64,000 bases of DNA, taken from assembly GCA_001599815.1 (NCBI GenBank), contig BCIA01000006.1:3660961-3724960 (forward strand), written 5' to 3'. The DNA is from Furcasterigmium furcatum (taxonomy: Eukaryota > Ascomycota > Sordariomycetes > Glomerellales > Plectosphaerellaceae). A model generated the notes under the pieces. It was not told the origin of the DNA and did no database searches. It saw nothing but the letters and a program-made list of their open reading frames with translations. How positions within the stretch are numbered: position 1 is the first letter of the stretch; each line of letters starts with the position of its first letter. Position numbers and translations under genes: made by a program. Positions 55,501 through 64,000 of the stretch are shown in pieces.

Positions 55501-58160
55501 CCTCAGTGGCACCGACTCGCCTGGCAAGAATACTCTGGAACGGGGTTTCCAGGCGGCCACTGAAGTTGGCGACTTGAAGAAACGCGCAGCGATCCTTGAG
55601 CCACTCCTGGCTCGTGGTGTTGGAGGCGATGCGCTCAACACGCAGCTTGTGTCTGCAGTGAGATACGGCTCAGATGGCGAGGACCTGGTCCGCATTCTAC
55701 TTAGAAACGGAGCAGATCCAAATTACTACAATGGCGAGGCTGTCTGGGCATCGACAAGAAGCGCATACGTCGGCAGCCTGCGGATGCTGCTCGGTGCTGA
55801 CGGCAGCGAAAATCTCAAGGTGAGTGAAGCTGGACTGCATATCTTCAAAGTGTATAGACTGACGATGAACACAGATCAAGCCAACTGAAGCAACTCTGAA
55901 GCGGGCATTGATGGCTGCTTGGAAATTGAGCAGCTCACGCCTGGAGGTTCTGAACCTCATATTCAGAGTGGGGCTTCCTGCATGCGAGGAACTGGATATC
56001 ATCTTGAACGAAGCGATCAATGAAGAGGTCCTGGACGAGAAAGCGATTGAATTGTTGGTTGCACATGGCGCCTCTCCTTGCGCAAGGAGCTGCAAGTGTC
56101 TGATTGAGGCTACCCAGAGGGGGATGCTCCCAGTGCTCAAGCTGCTACTTGCTGCTAACATATCACTCAAGGATCTGGATATGGCCGTCAAGCAGAGCTT
56201 CACGAAGGATCATTCCAAAATATGGCTCACGGATGAGGGTTTCCTGATGCTACAGAGTTACCTTGATAAAGGTGCTCGGGGGGGAACGCTCAGCGGCATA
56301 CTGGCTAATGTCCTTGATCTGGCGTCAGCCAACTCCGAACTCGCAGACCGGTTTACAGACCTTCTCTTTGACCACGAAGTCGATGTCGACTACGAGGAAG
56401 GCAGACTTCTTGAATCAGCGACATCTGCCTGCAACCTTGTGTTGATCAAACGGCTTCTCGAGAGGCGGCCCAGCGTCGAGTCACTATCACGCGCTTTCCA
56501 CCGCGTCTTCGATCGGCAGCTTCCCGAAGATCAAGCCTTGGAACTCGTCTCACTTTTCACGGACTATGCTGATGGCGAGATCCGACTCGATGTTATGCAG
56601 GCGGTGCCCAACTCTCCCCCTGTACTATTCCTGGCCCTCTCCCAATACCCGCGCTCCTTGACGATGGCGAGGACACTCCTGGACGCTGGGTATTACCATG
56701 ATCAGGCAACTGCCTGTCGAGTCATGCCCGAGATTGAAGAGGACGAGACGGTGACTTTGCTCTCTTGGGCACTTCTCCAGCCACAAAAGAAGATCAGCAG
56801 CAGTATCATCGAGCTGCTTATTCGATCGGGGGCAAAGGTCAACTTTGAGACCAAACTGTCCAGAGTCACACCTCTGATGCTGGCGATCCAAGCACGTCGG
56901 CCTGACATTGTCAAGATGTTGCTTTTGGAGGGTGCCGAGGTGGATGTTGCGGATGCCAAAGGCAACACACCCCTGGCGATGGCAACTGACATCGGCGGAG
57001 ACATCGCCACCACCATGATGTCCAACCTCCTCGCTGCTGGCGCTTCGAAGAACGACGGTTCGTTGCACAACGCTGCTCGTGAACTCAACCTCCCTGCGGT
57101 TCAGGTTCTCCTCGAGTATGGACATGACCCCGATTTCCCCAGCCACATTCACGATGGTCGAAGCGCTCTCGGCGAAGTCTGTCTTCATGCCGCCGACTCG
57201 GGCGAATTGACAGCCGTCAAGGAGAAGCAGGTGGAGCGACTGCTAAATATTCTCATCGACGCTGGTTCCGACATCACACTCAAGATCGGGGGCAAATCGA
57301 TCTTGCACCTGTCCCTTGAATCTCGCGATCCACTAACAATGTCGCGGCTCCTTCTCAAAGTTGGCATGTGGAAGCATATTAACAAGAAGTTCAACCTGCA
57401 CAGCGACGGTAAACACACCTACTCCCCTACCATGTACGTCACCAAGGTCCTCCCACCATCGGACCTTCACGACCAGCTTCTCGCTTTGCTCCGAGCCAAC
57501 CGATGCGAGGACGTCTTCTACGCCAACTCGGGACCCCAGCCCGAAGATGCCATCGGGCTCCCGGATGACCTCGAGCTACAAGAACGCGAGCGACGTGCGC
57601 GCCTCGACCGCCTGGCTCTTGACGCCGAAGACCACAAAATCTCCCTCGCGCGGTCGCAGGAGCTGGCTGCCGTTCAGGCCAGGATCTGGTCCGATCAAGC
57701 AGAGCTCGAAGATGCCCGCCGCCGCCGTCTCCAGGCCGACGATGCGGCTGCCCTCATCCACCGTGCTCGCGCCGAGGAGGAAGCTTTCGCCGTCGCCGCA
57801 CGGCGCCGCAAATCCGAGCGTGCCGCTGAGATCGCTCACGATCGCCAGCTCGGAGATGCAGCATCCGCCCGCTCAAGACAGGAGACGGATCTCGAGGAGC
57901 GCCGGCGCACGAAGGCGCTTGAGTTCGAACGACGCATCGCTACTGAGAGAGTTGACCATGCCAAGGCGCTGAGCGCGCTGCGCATTGCGGAGAGGGAGGA
58001 CGTGGAGCGTATGGACAGGCAGCAGGATGAGAGGCTGGCGAGGCGAATCTCGGAGCAGAAGCGGCTGGTGGACAGCCAGACTGGGCTGGCAGGGCAGTTG
58101 GCCAGCCAGGGCGTGAGTGGAAGGAGGCAGATTGGGTATGTCACTGGGGAGTTGACCTAG
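52541..58160 (+). CDS. Very large ankyrin-repeat protein with C-terminal coiled coil
   Basis: Exons 52541-54569, 54621-55819 and 55875-58160; introns of 51 and 55 bp; 1837 residues. Most of the length (about 90-1560) is a solenoid of degenerate ankyrin-like units recognisable by repeated LLxxGA, AxxxGxxDxVxxLL and (A/L)LxxA patterns, e.g. AVKNGHVDMVQILL, ITELLLRYGAG, RRPDIVKMLLLEGAEVDVADAKGNTPLAMA. The most canonical repeats are near the end (about 1390-1560). From about 1641 a highly charged coiled coil starts (LQERERRARLDRLALDAEDHK) and runs almost to the C-terminus. No signal peptide, membrane span or N-terminal effector domain such as NACHT is seen, so it is not a typical NLR. A scaffold role is likely; partners are unknown. 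Confidence 0.88.
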
Positions 58161-58423
58161 GTCAGCCAGCAGGGTCTGAGCCTGTGCGGGGCGTGCTTGG
58201 AAGGGAAATTGGATGCAAGGTGTTACGATGCGACGACTTCTCCCTCTGTTCTCGGATTACAGCGGATGGGTTTCGATATCTATCGAGTAATGATGACATG
58301 ACAAGTATGCCCTGAAGGTCAAACGCAAAATGGATTTCGCGGTCTCCTTAGGACAATGTGTATTTCTGTACGACGCAGCATTGTGTTTTCTTGCGACGTA
58401 GCCCGGTAGTTAACAGTACTCAG

Positions 58424-59772
58424 CTACACGGAACTCGGTTTCCGGCCTGTCACGACAATCATGGGCCAATACGCATGGATGCTCCTGTCCTTCATGTTCC
58501 TTCTCGCATGGGCGGCAAGCACGTTGACCTCTTCGGAGCTCCACCCGAGTCCTCGAGTCAGGGCGGCCATCAGGAAGCCTTGTAGGCCCTGGAGAATGTT
58601 CTCGTGGTTCCAAGCACCGATGTTCTTGAATGCTGGGTCGCGGGGCCAGGTGTTGGACGGCCATTTAAAGTGGTACTCGACGACGTCTTCGAAGCCGGCT
58701 TCGACGAGCATGGGCTTGATTGTGTTGAGGTCGATGAAGGGGTGGTTCATGCCGGCGGCTGCCTCGCCCAGAAGCTTCATCGAGCGCTGGAGGGCGTGCT
58801 CTTCCTTGAGAGTGCCGTCGTCGGAGGTCGGGAGGGTGAAGTCCTGGATTTCCAGGTAACCCCCGGGGGCGAGGTGCCTAGTAGGGTGAGCTAGGCACGT
58901 TGCTAGAGGAGGGGAGGGCCGGACTGTGCTCACTTGAATGACCTTTGGATGTAGGTTTTCCAGTCGGTGATGCTCGAGTTATTCATGCGGCTGTGGATGT
59001 ACTCGAACGGCCGGGTATATGTCCACTCGTCTTCGAAATCATCGATCTCGAACTTGACGTTGGGTGGGACACTGCGCTGTCAGTCATTGAAATGGACGGC
59101 CAGGGGCCATGGCATCTTACAAGCTCGGTTGTGTCGGAGAAAGATCAACACCAATGATCTATGAACGGGATGGACATATCAGAATCGTGTTTTCTGGGGA
59201 TTCAGCGGTGCGATGACCTACCTCTGCTTCGGGATGTTCGTCGCCGAAATCCATAGCCCAGATGCCTGTGCCTGTACCAAGGTCGAGAACACGGTCAACT
59301 TTGGAACCGCGTTCGTTCGGCGGAGCAAGGCCCAGCTTCCCGTTCAGCGACAGGTAGAAAATATGGTGCTGCAGGTCTTTATTGAGGGGTTAGCCGAGAC
59401 GCCGCCAGGACCTGGGTTGGATGCTTGCCTACCAAGACGTTCGTTCTCGGCTTCGTCATTCGGAAAGTGGTATTCTGCGCGTAGGTACGTATCAGCAGAG
59501 GGACCTTGTTACATGAAACGGGTCACTAACTTCCGTCCCTGAATCTGTGGTAGGTTCTGCCATTTTCTTTTCGGTAGTCGAGGATGGAGCTGCTCAAACT
59601 GGATGTTGACAGGGTCGTGATCTGCGCAGGGGGACAAGTCAACTACCGAGGCCCTTGTCCGAGTGGCCCGAGTTCTCGTGTAGCATACCTCGGAGGCATT
59701 GTCGCCAAGGGATGAATCGTTGTCGTTGAAATCATCCGGCTCAAGGCCGACGTTCTGCTGGGGTTCGGTCAT
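58424..59772 (-). CDS. LaeA-like class I SAM-dependent methyltransferase
   Basis: Seven exons (minus strand): 59689-59772, 59531-59621, 59433-59474, 59222-59376, 59121-59158, 58934-59071 and 58424-58877; 305 residues. Typical N-terminal block STSSLSSSILDYRKENGRTYH with DGKYHFPNDEAENERL, then the SAM-binding loop VLDLGTGTGIW (74-84), GVDLSPTQPSFVPPN, the acidic FEIDDFEDEWTY, and the post-core LAPGGYLEIQD. This family includes the secondary-metabolism regulator LaeA, but most members are uncharacterised small-molecule or protein methyltransferases. The length of about 305 is normal. It lies tail to tail with the ankyrin gene (263 bp between stops). Exons as short as 38 and 42 bp explain why no long ORF marks its 5' half. 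Confidence 0.9.
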
Positions 59773-61933
59773 GATGCTTGATGATGTCTGTCGTTGGAAG
59801 AAGAAACCGCATCACGCAGGGAGACGATCCGAGAGCTGGGGTGCTTTTACATACACCAAGGGAAGACGATCACTCAAACCCACTCCATCGAGGCCCGCAA
59901 GTCCGACTGGGCCGCTCCGGAAGCTCAGCCCTCATCGTGTCGATAACACTGAAGGAGCTGAGGTCGAACGTTGGCTAGGGTTCACGCTACAGGGGCTCTG
60001 GTGGCAACTCTAGTCCAGGCGTGGTCAAGTTCAACCCGGCACTACCTCGATGATCAGCCGCTACAGAATCTTGGATCTTCAACGGCGTGCGAACCAGCCG
60101 TGCGGTGCTTGGGTCGGGCCAGAATCGTCCAGCGGAGTGGCGAGTCAGGGGCAGGCAGTTCCTTGGGCGGATGTTGCCGGAGCGGGCGGGACGAAGGAGG
60201 GCGCCGAGTTTGGCTGGCCTGGTGTTTGGGCAGGCAGGGCGAGCCCATGTTCATGGAATATTTCCTGCTGCAACGTCATGAGGACCGAGGGATTGGGAAA
60301 TGGATTGGATTGTTCTTGTGCTGAAGTCTGGCGGAGATGTTTGGGGGTGGCCCGAGAACAGGAACAGTGTTTAGTGGATTAATTAGCAGGTGTCTGCAGC
60401 AGTGCGTCCCCTCCGATGTGCCCCAGCTTGCCCGTTCTGGAAGGAGCTGGGGCCCAGTGCCTGCCCGGCCTGCCATCCATTCCAGAGTACCATCGTCATG
60501 TTGCCATGTTCGGAAGTCACGCCCCGGGCAGGGACGATCGAGCACTCACTGTCACTCCACTTCCTTCGAGAGGAAAAGGAAGATCAGGCGCCCCGTGCGT
60601 CCTTCATCTTCTCCTGTCAGCTCTTCCCGTCAACAGGTCAAGAGACTCTGTGCCGCCAATCGCAACCGTCCTCGCGTTTCTTCGGCCCAGCATCCTCAGA
60701 TGCCACGTTTCTCTCACACCGGAACGGAAGGTCGAGCCTCATCTCTCCCTCAACGCGACTACTGATGGACGGACCTCCTCTTTCCTACGCGATGGTGTGC
60801 TTCGACTCGAGTTGCATCTTCGACTGGACTTGTCTGCTCTGGAAATAGACGCCGAGATTGCCGAGATGTTTTACGGCCGGAGGTCACGGACGCCTCGCGA
60901 CGCCCAGTGAAGCTCGCCAACGCCCAAGGACACCTGAATCACACACTGCCCCTTCTGCCGACCTGGCTTCTTGGCGATGGGAAACAAGAAACAACATGTG
61001 CTTTCTGGGCAAGGCTTCGCCGCAGATCCAGAAGCTTGTCAGCCTGGCTGGGATGCGGTCTTGCCACGGATGGGAATGATGCGACCCGGCGGACCGACCT
61101 GGCTTGGTCATGCCAACCAGCAGCATCTGCGTGTGCGAATTTCGAGCTGGAAATGGGTCTTGTTGAGCTACAGAAACTGAAGCTTTCAGCGCTGCCGTCG
61201 TCGAGGTTGCCATCGTGGGCCATCTCGGCCATCTCCCGCTCCCTCACCACCCACCTCATCGCCAGGAAACCCTGTCCGTGAGAGAACTGTCGCAAATCCG
61301 GGGAAGCTTGTCGTTCATCACGCGATGCGTCGATCGTTCCACCGGGGCGCAGTCGATCGGGTTCCTACGTGCCGGTGGCCAAGGCGTCCGTCCGCACTGG
61401 CCCTCGAGCTGTTGCTCCCTCATCCGAAACGTTGGCCTGACGGACTCCAAGAGAGCCCAGAAGACGTCTCCCCCACGAACACCCAGTCACTCACCCGCCC
61501 AAGCTGGAAATTCGCTGAGGCTCTGTCGTACGGCCCGTGCTCGCCAAGCTGTAGTCTCGTCGTCCTCGACATCTTGACCTCCCTCAGCCTCATCTGGTTC
61601 CCGCTTCCAAGCCAGCCAAGCCGACATACCCCCTTCTGACTGGCACCATCGCAACATTGGCACAGAATCTTCTGCAACTGCAACTGCTTCGGCTACCATC
61701 CGAACCATGGCTTGTCCTGTCTTGACTATTGCTTGCGTGGGTAGATACGTGCCCCTTCTCATGGCCATCGTCCATGTGAGATCAACTACTTAAAGAGGCA
61801 CTTCTGTACCGTGTACCCAATATTTTCCTTTCTGAGGCATCGCCAGCCGATCCAGGTACTTCGCTTCTTCTCTTATTCCTTTCTGGGCAGTCACAAACAC
61901 AGGGCCGGTTCCTCCTGACTACCACTAATCAAA
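59773..61933. other. Divergent intergenic region
   Basis: About 2.2 kb between the methyltransferase (-) and the secreted BAS2-like gene (+). No supported gene. The final 130 bp are pyrimidine-rich and end in CAAAATGG, a good start context. Long upstream regions are common for fungal effector-like genes. Confidence 0.5.
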
Positions 61934-62986
61934 ATGGTCCGCCTCACCCTCACCACCCTGTGTAAGTCAATTTCCACTGCAAGCCATGTGGACACGGTCT
62001 AATCTTTCACAGTTGCCGCTGCGGCTCTGGCTCAGCTCCAGCCTGACCCCGCCGGCCAGCAGAACATCGGTAACAACCGTGGCATTCAGTTCATCGGCGG
62101 CGCCTGTCTGTCCAACCTGGACTGCCAGTCCCAGTGCTGTGCCATCAATGGCAACTTTGGAGGCATCTGCTCTGGGCCTGGTGCCCAGTTTCAGCAAGGC
62201 AAGCAGGGCTGTGGATTCGTCGGCCAGTTCCCCGGCCAGCCTGGGTTTCCCCAGCAGCCCGGCCGGCCGGTCCCGGGCCAGCCTCACCCGGGACAACCTT
62301 TCCCAGGTCAACCTTTCCCGGGTCAGCCTCATCCGGGCCAGCCTTTCCCAGGTCAACCTTTCCCGGGACAGCCCGTCCCCGGCCAACCGTTCCCTGGTCA
62401 GCCTGGTTTCCCTCAGCAACCATTCCCCGGGCAGCCTTTCCCCGGACAGCCGATTCCGGGACAGCCGATTCCGGGACAGCCGTTCCCAGGCCAGCCTGGC
62501 TTCCCGGGCCAGTTTCCCGGCCAGCAGCCTCCTATTATCATCGTCTACCCCTGCTACGATCGCAGGTGCAGGAAGAGGCGTAAGCAGCCGGACGTCATCC
62601 TTCCCGGGCTTCCTTACAAGCTCCTGAGCCCTGGTGTGGTCGACCAGGAAGCCCCGGGTGCCGAGAATGTCGGCACCGGGAACGGCCAGCAACTCGAGCT
62701 TGGCCAGTGCTTCGCCGACAACGATTGCCAGTCGGGCTGCTGCACGAATCCCGATGGCGCTTGCGCTGCTCGTGAGCTGGCCGAAGTCGAAGGCGGCGTT
62801 GGTTGTGGCTTCACTGTTGACACCGCGCTCTCTGTCGAGCAGCGCGTTCTCGCGTCCAACACAGATGCTGACCAGGTTGAGGCCCTCGAAGCCGCCGAAG
62901 CCGCTCAGGCTGCCGAGCTGGCCGCCCAGCAGCCTCCCGCGAAGCGTAGCAACCTCGCGCGGCGCCGCAACAAGGTTCAGGCTTAG
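61934..62986 (+). CDS. Secreted protein with two BAS2-like six-cysteine modules joined by a PGQP repeat
   Basis: Exons 61934-61961 and 62013-62986, intron 51 bp inside the signal-peptide coding region; 333 residues. Signal peptide MVRLTLTTLFAAAALA, probable cleavage after residue 16. Module 1 (about 27-78): Cys 41, 47, 51, 52, 62 and 76, with GGACLSNLDCQSQCC and GKQGCGF, matching the biotrophy-associated secreted protein 2 (BAS2) pattern of Magnaporthe and Colletotrichum. Residues about 85-180 are tandem PGQPFPGQPHPGQP-type repeats. A basic stretch CYDRRCRKRRK follows, then module 2 (about 227-276): Cys 242, 248, 252, 253, 260 and 274, with the same C-x5-C-x3-CC-xn-C-x13-C spacing and ending VGCGF. 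The tail is Ala/Glu-rich and ends in basic residues. BAS2 itself is a single-module protein of about 100 residues, so this is an expanded architecture. Extracellular; function unknown. Confidence 0.85.
62240..62525 (+). repeat. In-frame PGQP-coding tandem repeat
   Basis: Imperfect 12- and 15-bp units of the type CCGGGCCAGCCTTTCCC encode PGQPF/H/V/I and PGQPGF(P) repeats inside the secreted protein gene. Close sequence similarity between units (e.g. two consecutive copies encoding PGQPI near 62450-62475) suggests recent expansion and probable length variation between strains. Confidence 0.85.
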
Positions 62987-64000
62987 TCCTTGTGCCCTGG
63001 AAATGGCGCAACGGTTACGCGAGAGGGGCGTTCCGTCACCTCGTCGTGGTGGAACACTCTGACAATCCTGGACCTTTGATGAGAGATACCAGAGTATAGA
63101 GAGGATGGGATTTGCCAGCCAAGGAGCGGCATTGGCGGCGTTTGGGTTGAGCGAAAACGGCTGGCTGGCATCACCGTTCTCAGTTTTCATATTTTATTTG
63201 TTTTCCTTCAGTATTGCTACTCTAGATGTCGGATATGACCATGAAATTCCCTGACAAGATCGGGCTCATTGCAATCACTTTTGGCCCTTCGTGGCTGGAA
63301 TTCCGTTGGAAGGAGCTGGCTTCCGCGACAATGAGATTGTGAGTCCCTCTAGGGCGCGATGCCGTCTCGACATGATCCCAAGGAGCTTGATCCAGCCATG
63401 CATGACCCTGAAAATGTCGGGGCGATTGTTAGTTGTTGAAGATGGCATGTGCTTTCAGTCAAAACGCTGGAACATTGCCCTTTGATCATTTCCAGCAAGG
63501 CAGTACGGTGTTGTGAGCACTCGGAGGTCCGCCCCCCGAAGCGTCCGAGAAGATGATTGTGGCTGGCCTGCAGGGACTGTGAGCAGCCCCTGGTCGATTT
63601 GTCTCTTCTGTTGTATGGTGACGCTGAAGATCCAGCCCAAATATGACGAGAAATACTCGAATGACGGACCCGCGACATACCACCAACGTGGCTGGCACGT
63701 GGTGTCAGATTCGAGCACTTGAAAGGACTGAAAGAACAGTGCATGAACAGGCCGACCCGAAGAAGGCCAGGAAGTACCTTGGACCTCCTATGGTCTAGAA
63801 AGCAGAACGATTCTTTCAGCCTCCTCCCGCACCCAGGGCGCCTTCAGCCCTTTGTTCTCCGCTGGTCACTTTCCTTTACCACCGACATCTCCAGCTTCGA
63901 TTCCAGATGATGGATGTTCCTTCCAGTTGGAAACAGAACGGATGCTATGTGTGGGAAATTGCATATAGCTTCGGGCGGTGTTCGCTGTGGCGTTGCTTCT
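62987..64000. other. 3' flank and right edge
   Basis: About 1 kb after the secreted protein gene, with no supported coding sequence; small ORFs near 63349-63910 lack recognisable features. The A+T-rich stretch at 63187-63215 may hold the poly(A) region. Confidence 0.45.

Noticed and set aside
61967..63190. 407-residue minus-strand ORF with ERLSRNRLS-type repeats
   Set aside because: It mirrors the PGQP-coding repeat of the secreted gene on +, which has a signal peptide, intron and two Cys modules.

Overview
The window is nuclear DNA of a filamentous ascomycete, most likely a plant-associated Sordariomycete. The signs are short spliceosomal introns of about 47-125 bp with GT(A/G)NGT donors and CTNAC branch points, widely spaced genes on both strands, an XlnR/Xyr1 xylanase regulator, DBP4, NAF1 and FAD1 with fungal architecture, several Zn2Cys6 regulators, a LaeA-like methyltransferase, and a secreted protein resembling biotrophy-associated secreted protein BAS2. 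I cannot name the species. Gene models below were spliced by hand; every multi-exon model given keeps one open frame to its stop, and their total lengths divide by three.

Layout. 1-1800 (-): 5' two thirds of xlnR, running off the left edge, followed by about 7 kb without a convincing gene (its upstream region). 8.7-11.05 kb: a decayed patch with a low-confidence minus ORF, a stop-interrupted DUF7136 gene and an A+T-rich degenerate repeat. 11.2-16.5 kb (-): an unrecognised 804-residue protein and a Zn2Cys6 regulator whose zinc-cluster coding region appears to use a 4-nt microexon. 18.5-35.5 kb: housekeeping block of NAF1, a membrane SH3 protein, DBP4 and FAD1 on +, and a 1345-residue SUN-domain protein on -. 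37.5-38.7 kb (+): UDP-glucose 4-epimerase.

39.0-49.1 kb looks like a catabolic cluster. A dehydrogenase-dehydrogenase-kinase fusion (related to bacterial four-carbon sugar-acid enzymes) is transcribed divergently from a Zn2Cys6 regulator, which is followed on the same strand by an anion:cation-symporter-type MFS transporter and a quinone oxidoreductase. My inference is regulated uptake and degradation of a sugar acid such as threonate or erythronate.

49.6-64 kb: a Cys-rich single-pass membrane protein, an 1837-residue ankyrin/coiled-coil protein, a LaeA-like methyltransferase, and a 333-residue secreted protein with two BAS2-like six-cysteine modules joined by a long PGQP repeat. This last gene is the most novel-looking item. 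I saw no tRNA, rRNA, CRISPR or intact transposon. The many long ORFs opposite real genes are treated as codon-bias shadows.
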